DNA of 33,226 nucleotides from CAZOKH01 sp964580315 (GTDB lineage Bacteria > Chloroflexota > Anaerolineae > Anaerolineales > Anaerolineaceae): NCBI GenBank assembly GCA_964580315.1, contig CAZOKH010000037.1, forward strand, positions 1-33,226, written 5' to 3'. The position numbers and the translations under genes were made by a program. Below are positions 9,401 through 16,183 of this stretch, piece by piece. Position 1 is the stretch's first letter. Each line of letters begins with the position of its first letter. The notes beneath the pieces were generated by a model. It had not been told where the DNA came from and did no database searches. It saw nothing but the letters and a program-made list of their open reading frames with translations.

Positions 9401-10364
9401 GCAGTTATCCGATGGCGTATATTTTTGGAGATGCAGGGCAATCAACGGGCTTGGTCAAGCGGGACGCTGGAGCATCATCCATAAGTTCACTCTGGATACA
9501 AATTCTCCGCTGCCGCCAATGCTGCTAACACCGGCGGCCAGTTCGCGCACAGGCGACTCAACGCCGGTATTTAAGTGGAAGCCTTCATCCGGTGCCGCAC
9601 AATACCAATTTCAATTATCTCAAACCAGTAGTTTTGACGAGATGGATATTAACCAGTCAGTGAAAAAGAATGTTTTGTCAATTTCCAATGCCAACCAACT
9701 GGCGTTTGGAACCTACTTCTGGCGGGTGAAAGCCATTGATGCGGCTGGCAATGAATCGGGTTGGAGCGCAACGCAAAACTTTGAAATCAATTTTATGAAA
9801 TATCCCTCACAGGGTGCATACCTCTTAACTCAAACCCCGTATCTATCCTGGGGAAAAATCTCTGGCGCACAGGCATATCACCTTCAAGTGGATGATGCCG
9901 CTGATTTTGTCAATCCAATCGTTGACATCAATCATGTTCCGTCGTCAAGCACCAAACAAATGGTGAGATTGGACTTCGGCGCCTATTTTTGGAGAATGAA
10001 AGTGCAAACTGCTGCCGGTTGGGGCGAATGGATGCCGGTTGGAGAATTTTTCATCACGCCCCCGGTGTCTGCTCCGTTTCTTCTAACACCCCTCGATAAA
10101 GCCTCCACCACAGATCGAACACCAACATTCTCCTGGATTTCTTCAACCACCAACGGCTTGCCGGGCATGAACAACTATGAATTGCAGATCAGCACAAACC
10201 AGGCATTCGCAACCGTGCAGCAAAACTGCGACACAGCCGCAGGGCAAACTACGTGCACAATGACACAACTGCCGCCTGGTAATTATTACTGGCGGGTGCG
10301 CTCGATTAATCCACTTGGATATGCAAGCGCCTGGAGCGCAAAAAGAAACCTGCTGATCCAGTAG
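6444..10364 (+). CDS. large secreted protein with InlB-type repeat, SbsA-like Ig domain and ten fibronectin/Ig-like repeats
   Basis: The 1306-residue product is probably secreted or cell-surface located; its function is unknown. A signal peptide is clear (positive MKNPRFIK, hydrophobic core, cleavage after VRA near residue 31). Next is a Pro/Thr/Glu-rich linker to about residue 125. A divergent InlB-type repeat follows (about 127-200, FTGWSGDFNG and LTAHF). Then comes an SbsA-like Ig domain (about 203-345, with FIFFDKEM and SIQDLAGNKLDGD). The rest, to the C-terminus, is ten domains of about 95 residues, each marked by YFWR or a close variant. The protein ends abruptly in the last repeat, with no sortase motif, SLH domain or membrane tail. 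I start at ATG 6444 because GGAGGG lies ten bases upstream and the signal peptide begins there; an upstream extension reads as non-signal sequence. Such domains usually bind carbohydrate or protein partners or act as spacers. Confidence 0.85.
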   Translation: MKNPRFIKIVSLSLLIGLFAGLTPHLPTVRAQTEPGETNPLNVTETPGSESRIPTEIKPGSENAIPIPEEPPGDPNPLQSLPDSAPLAPTPTIFKTIPEPTQTPPDIQSASQPEISQDEPDPTCHSITVQVDPPNPGLVTISPLPNCNSTQYAQGTPLTISAEPASGFTGWSGDFNGEQNPLTITVNSDINLTAHFTQINPPHVEKIDTLPQTSNKKLDENEIASVAIQSFFIFFDKEMLDKPGHTEIDDITYPGNYSLIHLGADFIAGSEDDQEYEISSVTYSAIDRKATVLVNHSTGLAAGKYQLRLNGDESIQDLAGNKLDGDSDGLGGDDFIRTFFININPAVPFPNNPQPNACCNNPLPEFSWSIAPNATRYQIQIDNDKKFKTPEINLILEEETTSFTPDSPLTPGRYFWRVRGLNLFGISGKWSTAPSFQLDTTPPSEPLPQKPIHGFSTNDTTPAFTWEKVKDAKYYRLQIADNMEFDTPLINILTHLTTYTISDTASLDYGLYFWRIQAEDPAGNTSNWSKSRSLVITFMKSPIHEAHVDQPAPTVEWYPVSNAKAYQIQVSTDEQFIEILQFERSIPAPNTSVILERFSTGIYFWRMCALTDPTSECESWQQPMKFTISPAPGIPTLIYPANKQILNDSTPELTWEQVLHGELPEPHHYEIQVDKSTKFLAPLAAGTTSAGVTSFIPTSMDDGSYFWRVRAINYLGHAGAWSSTQSFQMDTHVPAAPVLINPKINSYTTDSTPKFSWRSSSGASSYAFELSNDQFMSSLKESVIKRTAYTLPVEDALDYGRYQWRVAARDLAGNQSPWKTIDSFDVTFQRAPLNNAFTGEMPAFKWSKVAGAQHYRLQISNELSFDTTLLDDMNIAGNAVSYPSISLSIGQYYWRMQVQILGSWSVWTPAWTFTITPQPGIPSLISPSPAAIINALPEFNWQEVPQGDLPMPHAYQIQVSRSASFSSSAIVIDITTLSGIAQFTPVQLSDGVYFWRCRAINGLGQAGRWSIIHKFTLDTNSPLPPMLLTPAASSRTGDSTPVFKWKPSSGAAQYQFQLSQTSSFDEMDINQSVKKNVLSISNANQLAFGTYFWRVKAIDAAGNESGWSATQNFEINFMKYPSQGAYLLTQTPYLSWGKISGAQAYHLQVDDAADFVNPIVDINHVPSSSTKQMVRLDFGAYFWRMKVQTAAGWGEWMPVGEFFITPPVSAPFLLTPLDKASTTDRTPTFSWISSTTNGLPGMNNYELQISTNQAFATVQQNCDTAAGQTTCTMTQLPPGNYYWRVRSINPLGYASAWSAKRNLLIQ
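7470..10361 (+). repeat. ten tandem fibronectin/Ig-like domains in an A-B-C higher-order period
   Basis: The conserved Trp codons of the YFWR motif fall at 7689, 7983, 8256, 8562, 8853, 9123, 9426, 9720, 9990 and 10290. Three domain types alternate. Type A ends with an N/G-L-G-x-A/S-W pattern (domains 1, 4, 7, 10). Type B ends with D-x-A-G-N-x-S (2, 5, 8). Type C is shorter and ends in a plain Trp segment (3, 6, 9). Spacing between equivalent domains is 864-873 bases, that is 288-291 codons. DNA identity between copies is modest, so the duplication is old. Confidence 0.85.
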
Positions 10365-10366
10365 CT

Positions 10367-10405
10367 TAAAAAATAACGACCGCGAATTTTTCAATTCCGC
10401 GGTCG
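10367..10405 (-). terminator. terminator of the hisS-tRNA-His unit
   Basis: Inverted repeat arms at 10377-10388 and 10393-10405 (GC-rich CGACCGCG core, one bulged base) lie just downstream of the tRNA on the minus strand. They are followed there by a T-rich tract, TTATTTTTT. On the plus strand no T run follows, so its main role should be for the minus-strand unit, although it also lies directly behind the large secreted protein gene. Confidence 0.75.
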
Positions 10406-10410
10406 GCAGG

Positions 10411-10483
10411 GGTGGCTGATGGGGGTCGAACCCACAACCACCTGATCCACAGTCAGGTGCTCTGCCATTGAGCTACAGCCACC
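10411..10483 (-). tRNA. tRNA-His (anticodon GTG)
   Basis: The minus strand folds into a full cloverleaf. The acceptor stem has eight pairs, GGTGGCTG with CAGCCACC, including the extra G(-1) opposite C73 that marks histidine tRNAs. The D arm contains TAGCTC. The anticodon stem CCTGA/TCAGG carries loop CTGTGGA, giving anticodon GTG. The T arm contains GGTTCGACC. The 3' CCA is not encoded. The gene lies 18 bases after hisS on the same strand, so synthetase and tRNA are probably co-transcribed. Confidence 0.96.
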
Positions 10484-10501
10484 ATGAAGGCATTCATTTT
10501 A

Positions 10502-11788
10502 TCACACGGTTTGTTCTTCCGCAAGCAAACCTATCAATTTTTGCACAATCTCGCTGCGTGCAAGAGTCCACTGTTCGCGTTTAACCAGGTCTTTCAAAGT
10601 GACCACACCCGCGGCTTCTTCATCCGGCCCGGCAATCAACGCATAGCGCAGGCCAACACGGTCAGCAAACTTCAACTGCTTGGGCAGTTTGGCGGCCTCA
10701 GGATAGCAATTGACATTAATCCCCTGGGTACGCAGTTCATTCGCCAGGGCAAACGAAGAGCCAATACGCATTTCATCAAATACCGTAACCAAAACCTTTG
10801 CCGGCGACTGCTGATAAGCGGGCAGCAAGCCATATTTTTCCAGCACCACGCCCATCATCACATCGCCCATGGCAAACCCCGCGCCAGACAGGGGGCTGCC
10901 GCCAACATCACCCACCAGGTTGTCATAACGGCCGCCCCCCAGCAGCGACCGCCCGCCGGCAGCCTGATCCTTGGCTTCAAACACCGTCCCGGTATAATAA
11001 TCCAGACCGCGAATAATCTGGGGGTCATAACGGACATAATCCATTAAGCCCATCACTTCCAAAACTTCAAACACCTTAACCAACTCGTCAGATTGTTTCC
11101 AAAGATCCCGGTCTTCCAGCAAACTGGTCAGGCCGTCTAATTGTTCAGCCGTAATAATACCCTGCTCCTGGGCATATGCTTTCCACTCGGCCGGCGGCAT
11201 TTTGTCGCGGCGGTCAATCAAACGAAAAACGCATTTCTTTCCTTCAGCGCCCACCCCCAATTTCTCCAATTGGCTGTCCATCAACCGGCGGTTATTCACC
11301 AAAATTTTTACCTGCGAAGAAGACAAATCCACAGATTTGAAAAGGGAAGCGCAAATCGCAATCAATTCAGCTTCAGCTTCGGGAGAATTTGTTCCAATGA
11401 TGTCACAATTCCACTGGAAAAATTCGCGCGTGCGTCCTTTTTGGGGGCGTTCATAGCGCCAAAAAGGGCCAAACGACCACCACCGCAGTGGATACACCAG
11501 CGCATTCTGCCGCTGTGCCACCATACGCGCCAGTGACGGCGTAAGTTCCGGGCGCAATGTCAATGGATCACCATTACGATCATTAAAAACGAAAGATTGC
11601 TCTTTAACCAATTCCTCACCCGATTTGGCAGCATAGAGTTCAATCTTCTCCAGGAAAGGTCCATCCCATTCCTGGTATCCAAAAGACTCAACCACATTCC
11701 GAATATTCTGATATAACCAGGTGCGAAGAAACATTTCTTCAGGATAAAAATCGCGGGTTCCTTTGACGGATGCTATTGTTTGACTCAT
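10502..11788 (-). CDS. hisS: histidine--tRNA ligase
   Basis: HisRS charges tRNA-His with histidine. The 428-residue product is a standard bacterial class II synthetase. KGTRDFYPEE near the N-terminus is the typical opening, LRPELTPSLAR and the FWRYERPQKGRTREF segment form motif 2, and RGLDYYTGTVFE is the histidine-specific signature. GGGRYDNL follows, and the C-terminal anticodon-binding domain closes the chain. The start is ATG at 11788 with GGGAG about seven bases upstream; a longer reading frame upstream lacks family similarity. The cognate tRNA-His gene follows directly. Confidence 0.96.
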   Translation of the reverse strand: MSQTIASVKGTRDFYPEEMFLRTWLYQNIRNVVESFGYQEWDGPFLEKIELYAAKSGEELVKEQSFVFNDRNGDPLTLRPELTPSLARMVAQRQNALVYPLRWWSFGPFWRYERPQKGRTREFFQWNCDIIGTNSPEAEAELIAICASLFKSVDLSSSQVKILVNNRRLMDSQLEKLGVGAEGKKCVFRLIDRRDKMPPAEWKAYAQEQGIITAEQLDGLTSLLEDRDLWKQSDELVKVFEVLEVMGLMDYVRYDPQIIRGLDYYTGTVFEAKDQAAGGRSLLGGGRYDNLVGDVGGSPLSGAGFAMGDVMMGVVLEKYGLLPAYQQSPAKVLVTVFDEMRIGSSFALANELRTQGINVNCYPEAAKLPKQLKFADRVGLRYALIAGPDEEAAGVVTLKDLVKREQWTLARSEIVQKLIGLLAEEQTV

Positions 11789-11844
11789 ATTTTTTCTCCC
11801 AATTTGATTGCCCGCCAATTTTAACACAGATCAAATTCATTACC

Positions 11845-11869
11845 GGAAAACAGTTTTCCAGGAGAACTG
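11845..11869. promoter_or_regulatory. overlapping dyad-symmetric elements between hisS and the hydrogen cluster
   Basis: The 184-base divergent intergenic region 11789-11972 contains two overlapping inverted repeats. One is a perfect seven-base-arm dyad, GGAAAAC-A-GTTTTCC (11845-11859). The other is a 19-base imperfect dyad, CAGTTTTCCAGGAGAACTG (11851-11869). Weak TAAAAT -10-like hexamers lie on each side: 11823-11818 towards hisS and 11921-11926 towards the plus-strand genes. Neither has a convincing -35. The position suits a repressor or activator site for one or both directions, but no regulator is known. Confidence 0.4.
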
Positions 11870-11972
11870 TCATACGAAATTTCATACAGAATAGAAAATT
11901 TTTTTCATCGGGTTATGGTGTAAAATTATTTTACTTATTCTTCAAATCATTATTGTGAACCTGGTGGTGCAA

Positions 11973-12368
11973 ATGGATATCAAAGCGCTGGTTAAGATCT
12001 CAGAAGGCATTCTACTAAACCCGTCGGCAAACCTGAATCGTGAAATCGCAGGCGTTTTTGCAGCAGACCTGATGAGTGACGTACTGGCTTCCATCCAACC
12101 CGATGCCGTGTTATTAACCGGTCTGTGTAACCCACAGGTTATTCGGACTGCTGTTATGGCTGATGTTGCCGCCGTGGTGGTTGTCCGGGGAAAAACATTA
12201 CCCGAAGCCACAATAAATCTGGCAATTTCCGAGGGTATCCCCCTTATCAAAACCAATAAAGGCATGTTTGAAATGTGCGGACTGCTTTTTAACCAGGGAT
12301 TGTTAAGTATGGAAAAGCCCTTGCCGAATGGAGAATGCTCAGAGAACGCCTGTGATCCAACAAACTAA
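11973..12368 (+). CDS. DRTGG-domain protein (first of two)
   Basis: This 131-residue protein resembles the small DRTGG-domain proteins seen in hydrogenase operons of Firmicutes and Thermotogae. The fold is also found in the N-terminal region of HPr-kinase-like and phosphotransacetylase-like proteins. No biochemical role is established. Visible features are DIKALVKISEGIL at the start, then VFAADLMSDVLASI, a central VVVVRGKTLPEA segment, and GIPLIKTNKGMFEMCGLL, all in the order of the domain. No membrane segment or catalytic motif is seen. The start is ATG at 11973, five bases after GGTGG; a GTG six codons earlier is possible. It opens the plus-strand hydrogen cluster, 23 bases before the CBS-HATPase gene. 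Regulation through nucleotide or CoA-type ligands is only a guess. Confidence 0.75.
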   Translation: MDIKALVKISEGILLNPSANLNREIAGVFAADLMSDVLASIQPDAVLLTGLCNPQVIRTAVMADVAAVVVVRGKTLPEATINLAISEGIPLIKTNKGMFEMCGLLFNQGLLSMEKPLPNGECSENACDPTN

Positions 12369-12391
12369 GGTTTTTTCTCCTGTGAGGAGAC

Positions 12392-13381
12392 ATGGATAAC
12401 ACACCCCCACCCAAAAAGATCGTCATCAACGACCAGGTTGCGTCAAATATCACACGCGCCGAAGAACTTGTCTATGACATCAAGATTTACGAGGCAATGA
12501 AAGGGAATGTGATTGCCGTGTCACCTGACACAAAAATGCGCGAACTGGTCAACATTTTCAGAACCGAGCGCATTTCAGGGGCACCTGTCATTGAAAATGA
12601 CGAACTGGTGGGGGTCATCAGCCTGGAAGATTTGATAAATTGCCTGGTTAAAACCGATCTCGAATCAGATGTAAAAAAATATATGACCCCCAATCCGCTT
12701 ACCGTGCGTGCCACCGACCCACTGGTTGAAGCGTTAAAAAAGTTTGCAGATACCCAGGTCGGTCGTCTGCCTGTGGTTGACAGATCAGGAAAACTGGTGG
12801 GTATTATCACCAAGGGTGATATCACGCTCGGTTTGCTCAAAACCATCCAACGTTATCATGCAGAAGAAGAGCTGCGCCTGTACCGCGCCAGCCATTTGTT
12901 TGAAGACATCGAATCAGACCGCACCAGCTTGATCCTGCGTTACAACATTCGTCCGCGCGACTTTACCCACGGCGGGGCTGCCTCCAGTCACATCAAACGC
13001 GCCCTCATCCGCCTGGGGGCCAGCCCGCAAATTGCCCGCCGCTGCGGCATCGCCATCTACGAAGCTGAAATGAATTTGATCATTCACACCACAAACGGTG
13101 GAACCATTCGGGTTGAAATCGAACCGCACCGCATATCCATGCGAACCTACGACGATGGTCCGGGAATTGAAAATATCGAGTTAGCCATGCAGCCTGGCTA
13201 TTCCACCGCATCAGACGAGGTGCGCGAACTGGGATTTGGAGCCGGAATGGGATTGGTGAATATTTCCCGCTGTGTTGATAACATGGAGCTTGAATCAGAG
13301 CCCAATAAGGGCACATTGCTGCGAATGAAGATATTCCTAAAAAAGGACGAGTCATTTCAGGAACGCCCCACAGAGAACTAG
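12392..13381 (+). CDS. CBS-pair protein fused to an anti-sigma-type HATPase domain
   Basis: A putative soluble signalling protein. Two CBS motifs (about residues 34-84 and 97-150) form a Bateman module that typically senses adenine nucleotides. After a linker, a GHKL ATPase domain of the RsbW/SpoIIAB kind follows (about 190-315). Its N box has E224, N228 and H232, its G1 box is DDGPGIE near 254-260, and its G2 box is GFGAGMGL near 281-288. There is no histidine-kinase dimerisation segment and no phospho-acceptor domain, so it may phosphorylate or sequester a partner. The start ATG follows GAGGAG. It lies between two DRTGG genes, 13 bases before the second. Family members with this architecture occur beside HydABC-type hydrogenases; their partner is unknown to me. 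Confidence 0.85.
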   Translation: MDNTPPPKKIVINDQVASNITRAEELVYDIKIYEAMKGNVIAVSPDTKMRELVNIFRTERISGAPVIENDELVGVISLEDLINCLVKTDLESDVKKYMTPNPLTVRATDPLVEALKKFADTQVGRLPVVDRSGKLVGIITKGDITLGLLKTIQRYHAEEELRLYRASHLFEDIESDRTSLILRYNIRPRDFTHGGAASSHIKRALIRLGASPQIARRCGIAIYEAEMNLIIHTTNGGTIRVEIEPHRISMRTYDDGPGIENIELAMQPGYSTASDEVRELGFGAGMGLVNISRCVDNMELESEPNKGTLLRMKIFLKKDESFQERPTEN

Positions 13382-13394
13382 GAGATTGGATCGG

Positions 13395-13739
13395 ATGAAC
13401 CTTCAAACCATAATCGATAGTCTTCACCTGAAAATTTTAACCAATCCTGCTGATTTCTCATCGATACATCCCGGTTTTGGCTACACCTCTGACTTATTGA
13501 GTTGTGTCATGGCGGGTGCTGCCAACCAGGGAATTTGGGTCACATTGCAGGCGCATTTAAATATCGTGGCAGTGGCAGCTTTGCTTGATTTAAGCGCTGT
13601 CATCATCACCGAAGGCGCCACACCTGATGAAGCCACCATTGCCAAAGCCAATGAAGAAAACGTTGCCCTGCTTTCAACTGAGGCGTCATCTTTCGAAGTT
13701 GTTGGAAAACTTTGGGAGATGGGCATCCGTGCACGCTAA
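13395..13739 (+). CDS. DRTGG-domain protein (second of two)
   Basis: A 114-residue single-domain protein of the same family as the one at 11973, but more typical. It contains GYTSDLLSCVMAGA, then WVTLQAHLNIVAVAALL, then AVIITEGATPDEATI, and ends with ALLSTEASSFEVVGKL. The ATG at 13395 is chosen because GGAG overlapping the preceding stop codon sits ten bases upstream; a TTG three codons earlier overlaps that site. Two divergent DRTGG copies flanking one CBS-HATPase gene suggest a multi-protein signalling unit (inference). Confidence 0.8.
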   Translation: MNLQTIIDSLHLKILTNPADFSSIHPGFGYTSDLLSCVMAGAANQGIWVTLQAHLNIVAVAALLDLSAVIITEGATPDEATIAKANEENVALLSTEASSFEVVGKLWEMGIRAR

Positions 13740-13781
13740 TTTTGCCTTTCCACGATCACAGCAGCCGATCGCGGTTTATTC

Positions 13782-14525
13782 GTGAAAAAATATCGCGCTG
13801 AATTACACATCCATACGGTGTTGTCTCCCTGCGGAGACATCGAAATGATTCCTCCGCTAATCGTACAGGAAGCGCTCAGCAAAAACATCAGCATCATCGC
13901 CATCACTGATCACAATTCCATTCACAATTTTCAGGCTGTTCATAAAGCAGCCGAAGGAAGTGATTTAACCGTGTTGCCGGGAATGGAAATTCAGACCAGA
14001 GAAGATGTGCACAGCCTGTGCCTGTTTGATACACTCCCTCAAGCGCAGGCATTTCAGGAATATGTCGATCAATACCTGCCGAACGTTGCCAATCGTCCCG
14101 ATTTTTTTGGTGAACAGTTTGTAGTTGATGAAACCGGAGACTTCATTCGCAGAGAAAACCGGTTGCTGCTCAACTCTGTCGATGTCAGCATTTCGGAAGC
14201 CTGTGAAAAAGTGAAAAAATTGGGGGGAATATTTATCCCGGCTCACGTCAACCGCACTGCCAATAGTTTGCTATCCATTCTGGGTTTTGTCCCGCAAGAC
14301 CTCCCTGTTGATGCGTTGGAAATATCCAAACACATAACCTCTCAGGAAGCACAACAAAAATATCCCCAAATTCGGGGATACCCTCTGATTCAAGATGGCG
14401 ATGCTCATTATCTTGAAGATATTCTTGGATTCAACATATTCACAATTCAGGAACCTTCCATATCCGAAATTCGCCTGGCCGTCCAACAAAAAGAAGGGCG
14501 AAAACACCAATTAATCACTCCATAA
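13782..14525 (+). CDS. PHP-domain metal-dependent phosphoesterase
   Basis: A 247-residue stand-alone PHP domain. It has the metal-binding signature HIH near residues 9-11 (ELHIHTVLSPCGD), AITDHN near 41-46, an internal glutamate in GMEIQ, a histidine in IPAHVN, and a final D-x-H in QDGDAHYLED. Related enzymes hydrolyse phosphoesters of nucleotides or small substrates; the substrate here is not predictable. The start is a GTG at 13782 without an obvious ribosome site; no better in-frame start matches the family's N-terminus. PHP proteins of this type accompany DRTGG and HATPase genes in hydrogenase operons of anaerobes, so a nucleotide-signalling or repair role linked to redox is plausible but unproven. 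Confidence 0.85.
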   Translation: MKKYRAELHIHTVLSPCGDIEMIPPLIVQEALSKNISIIAITDHNSIHNFQAVHKAAEGSDLTVLPGMEIQTREDVHSLCLFDTLPQAQAFQEYVDQYLPNVANRPDFFGEQFVVDETGDFIRRENRLLLNSVDVSISEACEKVKKLGGIFIPAHVNRTANSLLSILGFVPQDLPVDALEISKHITSQEAQQKYPQIRGYPLIQDGDAHYLEDILGFNIFTIQEPSISEIRLAVQQKEGRKHQLITP

Positions 14526-14580
14526 GGCGTAAATTCGGCAGATATGGATAACCTTCCATGAGATAAATGACATTTGATAA

Positions 14581-14609
14581 TTGACCAGACATAGTATGAA
14601 AGGTTAAAC
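14581..14609 (+). promoter_or_regulatory. weak candidate promoter before the first nuoE-like gene
   Basis: TTGACC (14581-14586) is a good -35 hexamer. TTAAAC (14604-14609), 17 bases downstream, is a poor -10 with only three consensus bases. It lies in the 134-base gap between the PHP gene and nuoE-like 1, the longest gap inside the plus-strand cluster before hoxH. Confidence 0.25.
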
Positions 14610-14659
14610 TTCTAAGGATTAAGGAATGTACCAAAATCAATGCCGACTTGGAGTACGAA

Positions 14660-15190
14660 ATGCAAAAAGTTATTAGACATGTTTCATCCAATGACCCAAC
14701 CATGATCCCTGAAAAAAGGGGGTTGATCGACAGCATACTTGAAGATCACAAAGATCAATCGGGCGGATTAATGGTAGTGCTCAATGAGCTGCAGAGCAAA
14801 ATTGGGTTCGTCTCGCTGCCCATGCAAGAATATGTTGCCCGCAAATTAAATGTCCCCATCAGCACGGTTCACGGGGTGGTCACCTTTTATAGTTTCTTCA
14901 CCACAACTCCCCGCGGAAGGCACACCATTAAACTGTGCATGGGCACCGCATGCTATGTGGGAGGAACACAGCAGCTTATTGACAAAGCCAAACAAGTATT
15001 GGGCATCAATCCTGGCGAAACCACAGCAGATGGAGCCATCACACTGGAGCTCTGCCGCTGTGTAGGTGCATGCAGTCAGGCCCCGGTCATCATGGTTGAC
15101 GAAGAAGTGATTGGTCGTATGCGTCCTAACAAGTTCCCGAAAATCATCTCGGACTTGCAGGAAAAAGATAAAACGAATCACCGCGATTGA
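14660..15190 (+). CDS. NuoE/HydC-like [2Fe-2S] subunit, copy 1
   Basis: A thioredoxin-like [2Fe-2S] protein of the 24-kDa complex I subunit family, the usual electron-transfer partner of NuoF/HydB flavoproteins. The 176-residue product has a helical N-terminal domain (GLMVVLNELQSKIGFVS, then VHGVVTFYSFF). The iron-sulfur domain follows with both cysteine pairs present: CMGTAC and the later CVGAC. The start is ATG at 14660, six bases after GGAG; a TTG four codons upstream overlaps that site. The gene overlaps the following HATPase gene by four bases. It forms the first of two nuoEF-type modules in the cluster and reads like the HydC/HndA branch. Confidence 0.92.
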   Translation: MQKVIRHVSSNDPTMIPEKRGLIDSILEDHKDQSGGLMVVLNELQSKIGFVSLPMQEYVARKLNVPISTVHGVVTFYSFFTTTPRGRHTIKLCMGTACYVGGTQQLIDKAKQVLGINPGETTADGAITLELCRCVGACSQAPVIMVDEEVIGRMRPNKFPKIISDLQEKDKTNHRD

Positions 15191-15732
15191 AAGAACTGGC
15201 GCTTCACGTCCTTGACATCGTTAACAACAGTGTTTCCGCTCACGCCCAAAATATCTCCATCAAAGTCACGGAAAACACCAAAGAGGACCGTTTAACAATT
15301 GAAATCAGTGATGATGGCTGCGGGATGGATGCAGACACAGTATCCCGAATTACCGACCCGTTTGTCACCAGCCGAACAACGCGGCGAGTGGGGTTGGGAA
15401 TTCCATTGTTGAAAGCAGCTGCGGAAGCCTGCAATGGAGGACTTTCCATCCAATCACAACCGGGGGCAGGCACCCGGGTCATGGTGGATTTTCAACTCAG
15501 CCACATTGACCGCATGCCCATGGGTGATTTGGCCGGCACCATGCTTGGACTGGTCACAGGTTGTCCTGAAGTTCACTGGAAGCTGGATTACCGCGTTGAT
15601 GAGAAAGAATTTCTTTTTGATGATGAGCCTCTCAAACGCGAACTGGGAACGGACTCCCTTTCTGAACCACTGGTCATTTCCTATCTGAGAGATCTTCTCA
15701 AAGACGGGATTAAGAATTTGTACAATGAATAG
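15187..15732 (+). CDS. small stand-alone HATPase (GHKL) protein
   Basis: A 181-residue protein consisting of a GHKL ATPase domain with a C-terminal extension. The N box is IVNNSV near residues 11-16, the G1 box is SDDGCGMD near 41-48, and the G2 box is GLGIPLL near 69-75. It lacks the H-box dimerisation domain of histidine kinases and any receiver domain. The C-terminal 70 residues (from about 108) resemble nothing I recognise. It starts with TTG inside an ATTGA overlap with the nuoE-like stop codon, so translation is coupled. A protein of this type sits between the HydC and HndB-like genes in several anaerobe [FeFe] hydrogenase operons. A regulatory or assembly role is possible, but no function is established. 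Confidence 0.8.
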   Translation: MKELALHVLDIVNNSVSAHAQNISIKVTENTKEDRLTIEISDDGCGMDADTVSRITDPFVTSRTTRRVGLGIPLLKAAAEACNGGLSIQSQPGAGTRVMVDFQLSHIDRMPMGDLAGTMLGLVTGCPEVHWKLDYRVDEKEFLFDDEPLKRELGTDSLSEPLVISYLRDLLKDGIKNLYNE

Positions 15733-15773
15733 ATTTTCATTCGCTAACCATCGTTCTAATGAGGAAAAAAACC

Positions 15774-16142
15774 ATGGATAAAATTAAGTCTCTTGATGAT
15801 TTGAAGCGGATGCGCGAAGAAGCAATGAAAAAACGTGATGCCACCACAACATCCGGTAAAAAACAGGTCGTAATTGGTATGGGAACTGTTGGTATTGCCG
15901 CAGGCGCACGTGAAACATTGAAAGCCATCCTCGATTTGATTGAACAGGAAAACATATCAGATGTTGTGGTTCGCCAGACAGGCAACATCGGTATTGATTC
16001 GTGGGAACCTGTCGTGCAAGTGATGATTCATGACCAGGCCCAGGTTAATTATGGAAAAGTGACCCCTGAAGTCGCCCGTCGCATCATTAAAGAACATTTG
16101 CAAGGCGGAAAAGTTGTTGAAGAGTTTGTAATACCCTCATAG
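15774..16142 (+). CDS. HndB-like thioredoxin-fold protein lacking all cysteines
   Basis: The 122-residue product matches the small ferredoxin-like HndB subunit of NADP-reducing hydrogenases in length and wording: VVIGMGTVGIAAGARETL, then VVVRQTGNIGI, then YGKVTPEVARRIIKEHL. HndB normally uses cysteines in GTCGIAAGA and in TGCxGxC to bind a [2Fe-2S] cluster. Here these positions read Val39, Asn71 and Asp75, and the whole chain has no cysteine, so it cannot carry the cluster. The fold otherwise looks intact and the frame is open, so this is not a pseudogene signature. ATG 15774 is chosen with GAGGA eight bases upstream. It lies 41 bases before the first nuoF-like gene. A structural or docking role is inferred. 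Confidence 0.82.
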   Translation: MDKIKSLDDLKRMREEAMKKRDATTTSGKKQVVIGMGTVGIAAGARETLKAILDLIEQENISDVVVRQTGNIGIDSWEPVVQVMIHDQAQVNYGKVTPEVARRIIKEHLQGGKVVEEFVIPS

Positions 16143-16183
16143 CATCACTGCAGCACACAAAAAATTCATTTGGAAGGTTTAGT

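Noticed and set aside
10377..10405. Terminator primarily for the large secreted protein gene on the plus strand
   Set aside because: No T run follows on the plus strand; the T-rich tract is on the minus-strand side, behind tRNA-His.
11950..11975. Rex-type operator (TTGTGA half-site) before the first DRTGG gene
   Set aside because: Only one half-site is present; the second half does not match at the required spacing.
15774..16142. Pseudogene status for the cysteine-free HndB-like gene
   Set aside because: The frame is intact, the ribosome site is good, and the rest of the family pattern is preserved; the changes are substitutions at ligand positions, not decay.
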